Shown here one piece after another: positions 33,006-42,052 of a stretch of 64,000 nucleotides of DNA. The stretch comes from Sulfuricella sp. Its GTDB lineage: Bacteria; Pseudomonadota; Gammaproteobacteria; Burkholderiales; Sulfuricellaceae. Both the position numbers and the translations under genes were made by a program. The notes below the pieces were generated by a model that searched no databases, was not told where the DNA came from, and saw only the letters and a program-made list of their open reading frames with translations. Within the stretch, counting starts at the first letter, position 1. The number at the start of each line of letters is the position of its first letter. Location: contig JBAZID010000013.1 in the NCBI GenBank assembly GCA_041651995.1, positions 15,868 to 79,867 on the forward strand, in the 5' to 3' direction.

Positions 33006-35744
33006 ATGAAAGAAGTCAAATCAGTCTGCTGTTACTGCGGTGTCGGCTGCGGGGTCATCATTAGCGCGGATAGGGGCAAAATTGTCGAGGTGCGCGGCGA
33101 CCCCGATCATCCGGCGAATTACGGGCGTCTCTGCACCAAGGGCGCCAATCTGCACCGCTCGGCCGTGACCGATACCCGGGCGCTCTATCCGGAACTGCGG
33201 TTGGAACGTGAATCCGCGCGCCAAAGGCTGGGCTGGGACGAGGCGCTGGATTATGCCACCGGCCGTCTGGCCGGGATTATCCGCGCGCATGGTCCGGACA
33301 GCGTGGCGTTCTACGTTTCCGGGCAGCTGCTGACCGAGGATTATTACGCCTTCAACAAGCTGGCCAAGGGGCTGATCGGCACCAACAATATCGACACCAA
33401 TTCCCGCCTGTGCATGTCGTCCGCCGTGGCGGGCTACAAGCAGACGCTGGGCATGGATGCGCCGCCGGCCTGCTACGAGGATATCGAACAGGCAAACTGC
33501 ATTTTCATCGCCGGTTCCAATACCGCCTATGCCCATCCCATCCTGTTTCGCCGCATCGAGGCCGCCAAACAGGCCAATCCCGGCCTGAAAATCATCGTGG
33601 CCGACCCGCGCCGCACCGATACTGCCTCCGCCGCAGACCTGCACCTGCCCATCCTGCCCGGCACGGACGTGGCGCTGTTCAATGCCATGCTGCACGTGCT
33701 GCTGTGGGAGGGGCTGGCAGATATGGATTTCATCCGCGCTCACACCGAGGGCTTCGAGGCGCTCAAGGACACTGTGCGCGAATACACGCCGCAAAGCGTT
33801 GCGGATATTTGCGGCATCCCGGCGCGCGACATCATTCAGGCTGCCAGGTGGTTCGGCGAATCGGGCGCCAGCCTGTCGCTGTATTGCCAGGGCCTGAACC
33901 AGTCCATCCACGGGACGGACAAGAACGCCGCGCTGATCAACCTGCACCTGGCCACCGGCCAGATCGGCAAGCCCGGCGCCGGCCCGTTTTCCCTCACCGG
34001 CCAGGTGAATGCCATGGGCGGGCGCGAAGTCGGGGGGATGGCCAACCTGCTGCCCGCGCACCGGGATCTGGCCAACCCGCAACATCGGGCCGAGGTGGCC
34101 AGGCTATGGGGCGTGGACAGCATTCCCGAACGCCCGGGAAAAACCGCCGTGGAGATGTTCGAGGCCATGCGGCAGGGCGAGATCAAGGCGATCTGGATCG
34201 TGTGCACCAATCCGGCGCTTTCCATGCCCGATCAGGGCAGGGTGCGGGAAGCGCTGGAACGTGCCGAATTCGTCATCCTGCAGGAAGCCTACCGCAGCAG
34301 CGAAACCGTTCCCTATGCCGACTTGCTGCTGCCCGCCGCGAGCTGGGGCGAGAAGGAAGGCGCGGTGACCAATTCCGAACGGCGTATCAGCCATGTTCGC
34401 CCGGCCCGCATTCCGCCCGGCGAGGCGAGGCCTGATTGGGAAATTGCCAGCGATTTCGCGCGGCGCCTGAGCGTCAAGCTCAAACACCCTGCCGGGCCGG
34501 GACTGTTTCCCTACGCCTGTGCGGAGGACGTTTTCAACGAGCACCGCGCAAGCACGCGCGGCCGCGATCTGGACATCAGCGGCCTGTCCTACCGCCTGCT
34601 GGATGAGCGCGGCCCGCAGCAGTGGCCGTTCAGGGAAGGCGAATCCGGCGGCAAGGCGCGCCTGTACGGCGATGGCGTATTCCCCACCGCCACGGGTAAA
34701 GCCCGGTTTGCGAATGTGCGCTACCAGGGCGTGGCAGAGCCAACCAATGCCCGCTTTCCGTTTCACCTGAACACCGGCCGCTTGCGCGACCAGTGGCACG
34801 GCATGACGCGCACCGGCACGGTGGCGCGCCTGTTCAGCCATGCCGAAGAGCCGGTGCTGGCGATGAACGCTGCCGATATGCGCCTGCGCGGCCTGAAGGA
34901 CGGCGACGTGGCGCGGGTTTCAAGCAGGCGCGGCAGCTGCACGGTGCGCGTGCAGGCCTCGGCGGAAATGCAGCCGGCCCAGGTGTTCCTGCCCATGCAC
35001 TGGGGCAGCCGCTTCATGAGCACGCCTGGCGCCAATGCCTTGACGGCCCCGGCGGTTGACCCGGTGTCGTTCCAGCCGGAACTCAAGCATGCCGCGGTGA
35101 GCATCGAGAAGCTGCCCTACACCTGGCAGATGGTGGCGCTGCGGCGGCATGGCGCGCTTGCGCTGATGCCGCGTGTGCAGGCGCTGCTGGCGCGTTTTCA
35201 GCATGCTTCGCTGGGGCTGTTCGGGCAGGATGAGCCGGTGCTGGTGCTGCGCGTGGCCGGAGACGCACCGGTCGATCCTGCCCTGGTCGAGCAGCTGGAT
35301 CGCCTGCTGGGACTGGATGATCCTGATGCCACCATCCGTTATGACGATGTCAGGCGCGGTATTTCCAAGCGCATCCTGGTCGATCAGGGCCAGGTGATCG
35401 GAGCCAGGCTCACCGGGGAAACGCTGGCGCGCGACTGGCTCAAGGAGATGATCGCCGCGGGCCTGCCCTTCGAGCAGATCCGTTTGTGGGCCCTGGCGCC
35501 GGTGAACACGCCCCCGGTGGGCGGGGTCACGCGCGGAAAAATCGTATGCAACTGCAGGAATGTATCGGAAAAGGAAATCCGCGCTGCAATCAGCAAGGGC
35601 AGCGATCTTGCCGCCCTGCAAGCTGGGCTTCGCTGTGGCACGGAATGCGGCTCATGCCTGCCCGAGCTGAAACGCATGCTGGGGGAGTCGGCACCTGTCT
35701 CCGCCCCAAATCAGGGCATGAACAGCCTGGCGCGATTGCTTTGA
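33006..35744 (+). CDS. nasA: Assimilatory nitrate reductase catalytic subunit
   Basis: A 912-residue cytoplasmic molybdoenzyme starting MKEVKSVCCYCG; the reading frame is open far upstream inside nrtC, but this start is the conserved one. It has an N-terminal [4Fe-4S] site (Cys8, Cys11, Cys15, Cys43) and the Mo-bis-PGD domains with SGQLLTEDYYAFNKLAKG, CMSSAVAGYKQTLG, the NAMGGREVGG loop and the cofactor-binding C-terminal barrel (FHLNTGRLRDQWHGMTRTG). A C-terminal BFD-type [2Fe-2S] domain has Cys at about 848, 850, 881 and 884. It reduces nitrate to nitrite. The extra [2Fe-2S] domain is as in Klebsiella NasA. No separate electron-transfer subunit is encoded next to it. Confidence 0.93.
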   Translation: MKEVKSVCCYCGVGCGVIISADRGKIVEVRGDPDHPANYGRLCTKGANLHRSAVTDTRALYPELRLERESARQRLGWDEALDYATGRLAGIIRAHGPDSVAFYVSGQLLTEDYYAFNKLAKGLIGTNNIDTNSRLCMSSAVAGYKQTLGMDAPPACYEDIEQANCIFIAGSNTAYAHPILFRRIEAAKQANPGLKIIVADPRRTDTASAADLHLPILPGTDVALFNAMLHVLLWEGLADMDFIRAHTEGFEALKDTVREYTPQSVADICGIPARDIIQAARWFGESGASLSLYCQGLNQSIHGTDKNAALINLHLATGQIGKPGAGPFSLTGQVNAMGGREVGGMANLLPAHRDLANPQHRAEVARLWGVDSIPERPGKTAVEMFEAMRQGEIKAIWIVCTNPALSMPDQGRVREALERAEFVILQEAYRSSETVPYADLLLPAASWGEKEGAVTNSERRISHVRPARIPPGEARPDWEIASDFARRLSVKLKHPAGPGLFPYACAEDVFNEHRASTRGRDLDISGLSYRLLDERGPQQWPFREGESGGKARLYGDGVFPTATGKARFANVRYQGVAEPTNARFPFHLNTGRLRDQWHGMTRTGTVARLFSHAEEPVLAMNAADMRLRGLKDGDVARVSSRRGSCTVRVQASAEMQPAQVFLPMHWGSRFMSTPGANALTAPAVDPVSFQPELKHAAVSIEKLPYTWQMVALRRHGALALMPRVQALLARFQHASLGLFGQDEPVLVLRVAGDAPVDPALVEQLDRLLGLDDPDATIRYDDVRRGISKRILVDQGQVIGARLTGETLARDWLKEMIAAGLPFEQIRLWALAPVNTPPVGGVTRGKIVCNCRNVSEKEIRAAISKGSDLAALQAGLRCGTECGSCLPELKRMLGESAPVSAPNQGMNSLARLL

Positions 35745-35782
35745 GTGCATGCGTTTCCCATCAAGTTCGGCGGATTTTAAAT

Positions 35783-35805
35783 AATACATTTTAAAACAAT
35801 GTATT
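35783..35805. promoter_or_regulatory. AATACATT inverted repeat upstream of the nirB promoter
   Basis: AATACATT-TTAAAAC-AATGTATT is a perfect 8-bp inverted repeat with a 7-base centre, eight bases upstream of the sigma-54 core. It could be a binding site for an architectural protein or regulator between enhancer and promoter. It does not match the NtrC consensus I know. Confidence 0.4.
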
Positions 35806-35812
35806 AAATAGT

Positions 35813-35828
35813 TGGCACGGTGTTTGCT
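35813..35828 (+). promoter_or_regulatory. Sigma-54 (RpoN) promoter of nirBD
   Basis: TGGCACGGTGTTTGCT matches the -24/-12 consensus TGGCACG-N4-TTGCT at every defined position, with GG and GC ten bases apart. Transcription should start near 35839, leaving a leader of about 100 bases that contains a double-hairpin repeat. nirB therefore has its own nitrogen-regulated promoter besides any read-through from nasA. Confidence 0.85.
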
Positions 35829-35849
35829 CTAGTGATCCACAGTCGAGTT

Positions 35850-35895
35850 GTAGGTCGGGTTTCAACCCGACATGTCGGGCTAAAGCCCGACCTAC
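35850..35895. repeat. GTAGGTCGGG double-hairpin element in the nirB leader
   Basis: The 46-base element begins GTAGGTCGGG and ends CCCGACCTAC. It can fold either as one long hairpin or as two adjacent ones, GTCGGG-TTTCAA-CCCGAC and GTCGGG-CTAAAG-CCCGAC. The loops do not have the A1/G4 pattern of ANTAR targets. Elements of this look are common extragenic palindromes in betaproteobacteria. Its place within the 5' leader could affect nirB message stability. Confidence 0.75.
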
Positions 35896-35939
35896 GACCT
35901 AAAGGATTATTCAGGCTTAATATTTCTGGAGAAACACTG

Positions 35940-38366
35940 ATGAAGAAAATCAAACTGGTGATGGTAGGCAACGGCATGGCCGGGGTACGCACGCTTGAGG
36001 AATTGCTCAAGCTTGCACCGGACATGTACGACATCACGGTCTTCGGCGCCGAGCCGCACGGCAACTACAACCGCATCATGCTGTCCCCCGTGCTGTCCGG
36101 CGAGCAGACCATCAAGGACATCATGCTCAATGATGTGGACTGGTACCGCGATAACGGCATCACCCTGCATCTCAACAAGAAGATCAACAGGATCGACCGC
36201 AAGAACCGCGTGGTATATGCGGAAGACGGCACCAGCGCCGAATATGACCGGATGATCCTGGCCACCGGCTCCAATCCCTTCATCCTGCCGGTGCCCGGCA
36301 ACGATCTGGACGGCGTGATCGGCTTCCGCGACATCCATGACGTGGATGCCATGATCGACGCCTCCGGCAAGCACAAGCACGCGGTGGTCATCGGCGGCGG
36401 CCTGCTCGGCCTGGAAGCGGCCAACGGCCTGATGCTGCGCGGCATGGACGTAACCGTAATCCATATCGGGGAATGGCTGATGGAACGCCAGCTCGACCGA
36501 ACCGCCGCCAGACTGCTGCAAAAATCACTGGAAGAAAAGGGGCTCAGGTTTCTGCTGCAGAAGCAGACCGAACTGCTCGTTGGCAATGATGGCCGTGTGG
36601 CGGGCGTGCGCTTCAAGGATGGCAGCGAAATCCCCGCCGACCTGGTGGTGATGGCCGTGGGTATCCGTCCCAACACCGCCCTGGCGGAATCTGCCGGCAT
36701 CCACTGCAACCGCGGCATCGTGGTGAACGACACCATGCAGACCTACGACCCGCGCATTTACGCCATCGGTGAATGCGTCAGCCATCGCGGTACCTCCTAC
36801 GGCCTGGTGGCGCCGCTATTCGAAATGGCCAAGGTGTGCGCCAATCACCTGGCGGAAATGGGCATCGGCCGCTACGTGGGTTCGGTCACGTCCACCAAGC
36901 TCAAGGTCACCGGTATCGACCTGTTTTCCGCCGGGAATTTCGGTGGTGGCGGGCAAACCGAGGATATCGTGCTGTCCGATCCGGTGGGTGGCGTGTACAA
37001 GAAGCTGGTGATTCAGGACAACAAGCTGGTGGGCGCCTGTCTTTATGGCGATACCGTGGACAGCGCCTGGTACTTCCAGCTGTTGCGCGAAGGGCGCAAC
37101 GTTTCGGATATCCGCGACCACCTCATGTTCGGCCAGAGCAATCTCGGCGACGGCGGTCATGCCGGCCAGAACAAGGCCGCCGCGATGACCGATGAAATGG
37201 AAGTGTGCGGCTGCAACGGCGTGTGCAAGGGCGATATCGTCAAGGCCATCAAGGAAAAGGGTCTCTTCACCCTGGACGACGTCAAGAAGCATACCAAGGC
37301 CGCCAGTTCCTGCGGCTCCTGCTCCGGCCTGGTGGAGCAGATCCTTTCCTCCACCCTTGGCGGCGACTACTCCGCCACGCCGGCGGTCAAGCCGGTGTGC
37401 GGCTGCACCGAGCGCACCCACGATGAAGTGCGTGCCGCGATACGGGACCACAAGCTGCTGTCCATCCCGGACACCATGAAATTCCTCGAATGGCGCACCC
37501 CGGATGGCTGCGCCACCTGCCGCCCGGCGCTCAACTATTACCTGATCTCGACCTGGCCAGGCGAGGCCAGGGACGATGCCCAGTCGCGCTTCGTCAACGA
37601 GCGCGTGCATGCCAACATCCAGAAGGACGGCACCTATTCCGTGGTGCCGCGCATGTGGGGCGGCAAGACCACCGCCGCCGACCTGCGCCGTATCGCCGAC
37701 GTGGCGGACAAGTACGAAGTGCCGATGATCCGCGTCACCGGCGGCCAGCGCATCGACCTGTTCGGCATCAAGAAGGAAGACCTGCCCGGCGTGTGGGCCG
37801 ACCTGGACATGCCCTCCGGCCATGCCTACGGCAAGGCGCTGCGCACGGTGAAAACCTGCATCGGCAGCCAGTTCTGCCGCTTCGGCACACAGGATTCCAC
37901 CCAGATGGGCATCGACCTGGAAAAAGCCTTCTGGAAAATGTGGGCGCCCCACAAGGTCAAGTTCGCCGTCTCCGGCTGTCCGCGCAACTGCGCCGAGGCC
38001 GCCATCAAGGACGTGGGCATCATTGCTGTGGATTCCGGCTGGGAAATTCACGTTGGCGGCAACGGCGGCATCAAGACCGAGGTTGCCGAGTTCCTGGTCA
38101 AGGTCAAAACTCCAGAGGAGGTGCTGGAATACACTGGCGCCTTCATCCAGGCCTACCGCGAGGAAGCCCGCTATCTCGACCGCACCGTGCACTGGATCCA
38201 GCGCGTGGGCATGGATTACGTGAAAAAGCGCGTGCTGGAAGACGAAGCCGGCCGCAAGGCGCTCTATCAGCGCCTGCTCTACGCCCTTTCGGTGGAAAAG
38301 GATCCGTGGAAGGAAAGAGCCACGGAAGGCGTCGCCAAACACGAATTCGAGGTTATCTCGGTTTGA
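35940..38366 (+). CDS. nirB: Assimilatory nitrite reductase (NADH), large subunit
   Basis: An 808-residue cytoplasmic enzyme starting MKKIKLVMVGNGMAGVRTLE; upstream codons in frame belong to the leader. Domains in order: FAD/NAD(P)H oxidoreductase with two Gly-rich loops (VVIGGGLLGLEAAN near residue 150), then two BFD-type [2Fe-2S] units (CGCNGVCKGDIV...SSCGSCSG and CGCTERTHDEV...CATCRPAL). The sirohaem-[4Fe-4S] reductase domain has Cys640, Cys646, Cys680 and Cys684. It reduces nitrite to ammonium by six electrons from NADH. Length is slightly below the 830-850 of enteric NirB, with all cofactor residues present. nirD follows after a repeat-containing gap of 136 bases. Confidence 0.95.
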   Translation: MKKIKLVMVGNGMAGVRTLEELLKLAPDMYDITVFGAEPHGNYNRIMLSPVLSGEQTIKDIMLNDVDWYRDNGITLHLNKKINRIDRKNRVVYAEDGTSAEYDRMILATGSNPFILPVPGNDLDGVIGFRDIHDVDAMIDASGKHKHAVVIGGGLLGLEAANGLMLRGMDVTVIHIGEWLMERQLDRTAARLLQKSLEEKGLRFLLQKQTELLVGNDGRVAGVRFKDGSEIPADLVVMAVGIRPNTALAESAGIHCNRGIVVNDTMQTYDPRIYAIGECVSHRGTSYGLVAPLFEMAKVCANHLAEMGIGRYVGSVTSTKLKVTGIDLFSAGNFGGGGQTEDIVLSDPVGGVYKKLVIQDNKLVGACLYGDTVDSAWYFQLLREGRNVSDIRDHLMFGQSNLGDGGHAGQNKAAAMTDEMEVCGCNGVCKGDIVKAIKEKGLFTLDDVKKHTKAASSCGSCSGLVEQILSSTLGGDYSATPAVKPVCGCTERTHDEVRAAIRDHKLLSIPDTMKFLEWRTPDGCATCRPALNYYLISTWPGEARDDAQSRFVNERVHANIQKDGTYSVVPRMWGGKTTAADLRRIADVADKYEVPMIRVTGGQRIDLFGIKKEDLPGVWADLDMPSGHAYGKALRTVKTCIGSQFCRFGTQDSTQMGIDLEKAFWKMWAPHKVKFAVSGCPRNCAEAAIKDVGIIAVDSGWEIHVGGNGGIKTEVAEFLVKVKTPEEVLEYTGAFIQAYREEARYLDRTVHWIQRVGMDYVKKRVLEDEAGRKALYQRLLYALSVEKDPWKERATEGVAKHEFEVISV

Positions 38367-38379
38367 TGAAACCGGATTG

Positions 38380-38466
38380 AACCACGGAGGACACGGAGCG
38401 CACGAAGGAAAACATTCCTTTGTTTTACATGGTTTTTTCTCCGTGCTCTCCGTGTCCTCCGTGGTA
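38380..38466. repeat. CACGGAG palindromic element between nirB and nirD
   Basis: ACCACGGAGGACACGGAG on the left (38381-38398) is matched by CTCCGTGTCCTCCGTGGT on the right (38448-38465), a perfect 18-bp inverted repeat with a longer imperfect stem around TTTGTTTTACATGG. A second member lies at 42053-42171. The element forms most of the nirB-nirD spacer and may act as a message stabiliser or partial terminator. Confidence 0.8.
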
Positions 38467-38502
38467 AATCAAACTTTTCAGCTTAATACACAGGAGTTTC
38501 AA

Positions 38503-38811
38503 ATGAGCAACTGGATCAGAATCGCGCCCCTTAGCGAGTTTCCGCAACGTGGTGCGCGTGTGGTGCGCCATGATGGCAAGGAAATCGCGGTGTTTCGCAA
38601 CGCTGGCGATGAAGTCTTCGCCATGAACGACAAATGCCCGCACAAGGGAGGCCCGCTGTCTCAGGGCATCGTCTCCGGCAACACCGTCACCTGCCCGCTG
38701 CACGGCATGAATATCTGCTTCGAGGACGGTATGGCGCAGGCCCCGGACGAGGGCTGCGTCGGCACCTATCCCGTCAAGGTGGAAGAGGGCGTGGTGTTTC
38801 TGCAGGTTTGA
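38503..38811 (+). CDS. nirD: Nitrite reductase small subunit
   Basis: A 102-residue Rieske-fold protein from the ATG at 38503, which has CAGGAG upstream. The [2Fe-2S] ligands are visible in CPHKGGPL (Cys, His) and CPLHGM (Cys, His), so this NirD keeps a cluster site, unlike enteric NirD, in which the ligands are replaced. It is the partner of NirB. An in-frame upstream extension runs through the repeat and is not real. The stop lies four bases from the end of convergent hflX. Confidence 0.92.
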   Translation: MSNWIRIAPLSEFPQRGARVVRHDGKEIAVFRNAGDEVFAMNDKCPHKGGPLSQGIVSGNTVTCPLHGMNICFEDGMAQAPDEGCVGTYPVKVEEGVVFLQV

Positions 38812-38815
38812 AAAT

Positions 38816-40168
38816 TCAGGCCTGGCCGAGCCGCTCGCACAGGCTTCTCACAGCCTCGCTTTCGCCGCGAATGCGCAGGAACGCGCCTTCACCGTCGGCG
38901 CGCTCCTCCAGCACCTCGCAACTGGCGAAGATTTCGCCGCGCAGTTGCTGTGCCGACCAGGGAAGGAAAAGCTCGGCTTCCGCAAGGCCCTGCTGGAAAA
39001 ACGCGACGATTGCCTCGCGCAGTTCTGCAACATCGCCCGTGCGGCGCGCGCTCATCACCATGCAATCGGGGTACTGCGCGCGCAGCGCCGCTTCGCGTTC
39101 GGCTTGCGCCTCCGCAGTGCCGACATGGTCGATCTTGTTGAAGATGCGGATGCGCGGCACGTCCTTCGCGCCGATTTCGTCAAGCACCTTGTCGGTGACC
39201 TCTAGCTGCCGCTCGAACCCGGGATCGCTTGCATCAATGACGTGGAGCAGCAGCGATGCGTCAAGTGCCTCCTGGAGCGTCGATTTGAACGAGGCGACGA
39301 GACCGTGCGGCAGATTCTTGATGAAGCCGACCGTGTCGCTGACCAGCACGCGCGGCCTGCTCTCGGGCTGGAGGGCGCGCACGGTGGTGTCGAGCGTGGC
39401 GAAGAGCTTGTTTTCGACCAGCACCTCGCTGCCGGTGAGCGCGCGCATCAGGGTGGACTTTCCCGCGTTGGTGTAGCCGACCAGCGCCACGTTGGCGATT
39501 CCCTGGCGCTCCTGCCGCCGCGCGCGCTGCGTCTTGCGCTCGACTTCCATCGCCGCGATCTCAAGCTGCAACTCGGCGATGCGGTCGCGGATCTTGCGTT
39601 TGTCCAGCTCGGTGTGCGACTCGCCAGCGCCGCGGCCGCCGGCGCCGCTGCGCTGCCGCCCTTGCGGCCCGGCGAGTTTTGCCGCCTCGCGCAGACGCGG
39701 CGCCATGTAACCGAGGCGGGCGATTTCCACCTGCGCGCGCGCGGCGCGGGAACTGGCGTGGCGGTGGAAGATTTCGAGGATGACCATGGTGCGGTCCATC
39801 ACCTCGCAGCCGGCCTCGATTTCGAGGTTGCGCGCCTGCGACGGCGAGATTTCGTGATCGACGAAAATGACGTCGATCTTGCCGGCGTCAGGGTCGGCGG
39901 CGGCCTGTGGCGTATGCTCGAAGGTGACAGGCGCTGGCGCGCTGTCCACGAATTCGCGTATCTCCTCCCTCTTCCCTGCACCCAGGTAGGCCGTCGTGTC
40001 GAAGCTGGAGCGCTTCTGCATGAAGGTGGCTGTGATCTCGAAACCCAGTGTCTTTGCCAGATCGCGCAGCTCGGCCAGCGATGCCTCGAACTCGACGTCG
40101 CTCACGTTCGGCAGTTGCACGGCCGCAACGACGGCGTATTTGGGCTTCTCTTTGACTTCTTTTTGCAT
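38816..40168 (-). CDS. hflX: GTPase HflX
   Basis: A 450-residue ribosome-associated GTPase. The N-terminal HflX domain contains SSFDTTAYLGAGKREEI and DHEISPSQARNLEIEAGCEVMDRTMVIL, followed by the glycine-rich linker of the GPQGRQRSGAGGRGAGES type. The G domain then has G1 GYTNAGKST (about residue 230), G3 DTVGF and G4 NKID. HflX splits stalled ribosomes after heat or antibiotic stress. It is usually next to hfq or hflKC; here it stands alone, convergent with nirD, and no functional tie to nitrate genes is implied. Confidence 0.93.
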   Translation of the reverse strand: MQKEVKEKPKYAVVAAVQLPNVSDVEFEASLAELRDLAKTLGFEITATFMQKRSSFDTTAYLGAGKREEIREFVDSAPAPVTFEHTPQAAADPDAGKIDVIFVDHEISPSQARNLEIEAGCEVMDRTMVILEIFHRHASSRAARAQVEIARLGYMAPRLREAAKLAGPQGRQRSGAGGRGAGESHTELDKRKIRDRIAELQLEIAAMEVERKTQRARRQERQGIANVALVGYTNAGKSTLMRALTGSEVLVENKLFATLDTTVRALQPESRPRVLVSDTVGFIKNLPHGLVASFKSTLQEALDASLLLHVIDASDPGFERQLEVTDKVLDEIGAKDVPRIRIFNKIDHVGTAEAQAEREAALRAQYPDCMVMSARRTGDVAELREAIVAFFQQGLAEAELFLPWSAQQLRGEIFASCEVLEERADGEGAFLRIRGESEAVRSLCERLGQA

Positions 40169-40284
40169 TCGGGGATTGCTTCTCTTGAGTGGGCGAAGCC
40201 GGATAGTACCTACCTCTTAATCAAGGTGCAAAACTGGCTATGAATCCGGGGCGATTCAACCATCACTTCCGGTCAAGCGGAAGT

Positions 40285-42024
40285 TCAAGCACTGAGCGTA
40301 CCTGTAAGCAGCCAATATCCCAGCACCACAATCAACACCAGCTGGATCAGCGACAGTCCTTTCCAGAAACCCAGCGGGTTGCGTTCCAGCAGGGGGCGGC
40401 TGCGTCCTTCGTTGAGCAGGCTCTGGTTGGGGCGGGTCAGGTCGGCGACGAATTCGGATTCGAGCTCGTAGCGCCGGTTGGGGTGGGGGTGGGTGGCCTT
40501 TTCCAGCGCGGCATCCACCCAGTCCGGAATGGCGGGATTGTGCAGCCGTGCCGGGGTGTAGGTGAATTTTTTCCGCGCGGCCCGCTCGGGGGTGATTTCG
40601 CCGTAGGGCAGTTGGCCGGTGAACATTTCATAGGCGATCACGCCTAGCGAGAAGATGTCCGAGCGATCGCTGCCCGGTTCGCCCCTGAAGTATTCCGGCG
40701 CCGAGTAGCTTGCCGTGCCGGCGATATGGTTGTGCTCCAGCGCGCTTTGTATCTCGGCCAGCCCGGCGATGCGGGTGGAACCGAAATCGATGATTTTCAG
40801 GGTGTTGTTGCGGTCGATCAGGATGTTGTCCGGCTTCAGGTCCTGGTGAATCATTTCCATCCGGTGCATGGCACGCAGGCCGCGCGCAATCTGGTCCACC
40901 GTGGCGCGCACGCGGCCGGTGCCGGGATCGGGATTGTCCCGCATCCACTGGCGCAGGGTCTGGCCCTCGATGTATTCGACCACGCTGTAGAGAAAGGTGC
41001 GCGGCCGCGCGGCGCGGTCGCAGACCTTGATCAGGTGTGGCGAATCCAGCCGCTTTGCCACCCATTCCTCGTGCAGGAACTGTTCGATGTAAAGCGGATC
41101 GTCGTTGTAATTCTGCGAGGGGGTTTTGACGACCACCTTCCTGGCCTGCGGATCCAGCGTGTCTTCCGCCAGATAGACCTGGCTGCGCGAGGTGGCGTTG
41201 AGTTCGCGCAGGATGCGGTAGCCATCCAGCACCTGGCCGGCCTTGAGGTCGGGCGGGAAGGGCAGGCGGGTCAGCTGTTCGAGGAATTCGTCCTTGCCGG
41301 CCTGCGGCAATGTTTCGATGCACAGCACCTGGCAGGTGATGTTGTCCTGACTGCCCTGGCTGAAGGCCTGGACCACCAGTGCCTCGGCCTGTTTCTGCGG
41401 ATCGCCGGGGCAGGCTGCGAGAATTTGCTCCATGCCTTCCGCGCGAAGGACGTCGTGCACGCCATCCGTGGTCAGAATGAAGCAGTCGCCGGCCTGCAGG
41501 GCGCGGGTGTGGTAGTCGATATCGAGGCGCGCATCGATGCCCAGCGCCCGGGCCAGATAATCGCTCTTGTCGCCGAAATGTACGCGATGGTCTCGCGTGA
41601 GGCATTCCAGGCGGCCATCGCGCAGCAGATGGATGCGGCTGTCGCCGACATGGAACAGGTGGGCGGTGCGGGATTTCAGCACGATGGCGCTGAAGGTGGT
41701 CGCCAGCCCGCAATTGCCGCCGTAGAGCTTCTGCCCCTGGTTGTAGAGCCACAGGTTGAGCGCCCCCAGCACCCTGGTCGCCGCATGCTTGGTCGACCAG
41801 GAATCGGGCGTGCTGTAGTAATCGTCCAGGAACTGGCGTACCGCGATCTGGCTGGCATCCTTCCCGCCTTCGCTGGCGCTGACCCCGTCGGCGATGGCGA
41901 CACAGATGCCCTTGCTGTCCAGCGTCGCATCCGTGGGAACCAGGGCGCCGTGGAAATCCTCGTTCTGCGGCTTGATGCCGGCAATCGAATGCTGCCCCAG
42001 GCGGATGGTCAGGGTTTGACTCAT
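40285..42024 (-). CDS. Bifunctional PP2C-type phosphatase / Ser-Thr protein kinase, membrane anchored
   Basis: A 579-residue fusion from the ATG at 42024 (MSQTLTIRLGQHS). The N-terminal PP2C domain (about 1-235) keeps the metal-binding Asp residues in KPQNEDFHG, AIADGVSASEGG, LTTDGVHDVL and SQDNITC. The kinase domain (about 265-520) has the ATP Lys in RKVVVKTPS, catalytic loop HQDLKPDNILID with HQD for HRD, and IDFGS. One C-terminal membrane helix (LIQLVLIVVLGYWLL, about 560) anchors it with the catalytic parts in the cytoplasm. It lies downstream of narK on the same strand, separated by a repeat element. The two enzymes could switch one target on and off; the nitrate context suggests transport or assimilation proteins, but that is inference. 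Confidence 0.88.
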   Translation of the reverse strand: MSQTLTIRLGQHSIAGIKPQNEDFHGALVPTDATLDSKGICVAIADGVSASEGGKDASQIAVRQFLDDYYSTPDSWSTKHAATRVLGALNLWLYNQGQKLYGGNCGLATTFSAIVLKSRTAHLFHVGDSRIHLLRDGRLECLTRDHRVHFGDKSDYLARALGIDARLDIDYHTRALQAGDCFILTTDGVHDVLRAEGMEQILAACPGDPQKQAEALVVQAFSQGSQDNITCQVLCIETLPQAGKDEFLEQLTRLPFPPDLKAGQVLDGYRILRELNATSRSQVYLAEDTLDPQARKVVVKTPSQNYNDDPLYIEQFLHEEWVAKRLDSPHLIKVCDRAARPRTFLYSVVEYIEGQTLRQWMRDNPDPGTGRVRATVDQIARGLRAMHRMEMIHQDLKPDNILIDRNNTLKIIDFGSTRIAGLAEIQSALEHNHIAGTASYSAPEYFRGEPGSDRSDIFSLGVIAYEMFTGQLPYGEITPERAARKKFTYTPARLHNPAIPDWVDAALEKATHPHPNRRYELESEFVADLTRPNQSLLNEGRSRPLLERNPLGFWKGLSLIQLVLIVVLGYWLLTGTLSA

Positions 42025-42052
42025 GTGTACTCCCACAGCAGCCATGGTTTGA

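Noticed and set aside
35850..35895. Double hairpin in the nirB leader as a second ANTAR target
   Set aside because: Loops are TTTCAA and CTAAAG, lacking A at position 1 and G at position 4, and no terminator follows; it fits a common extragenic palindrome better.
35850..35939. In-frame upstream extension of nirB to 35820
   Set aside because: It would translate through the palindromic repeat and begins inside the sigma-54 promoter; the conserved NirB start is MKKIKLVMVG at 35940.
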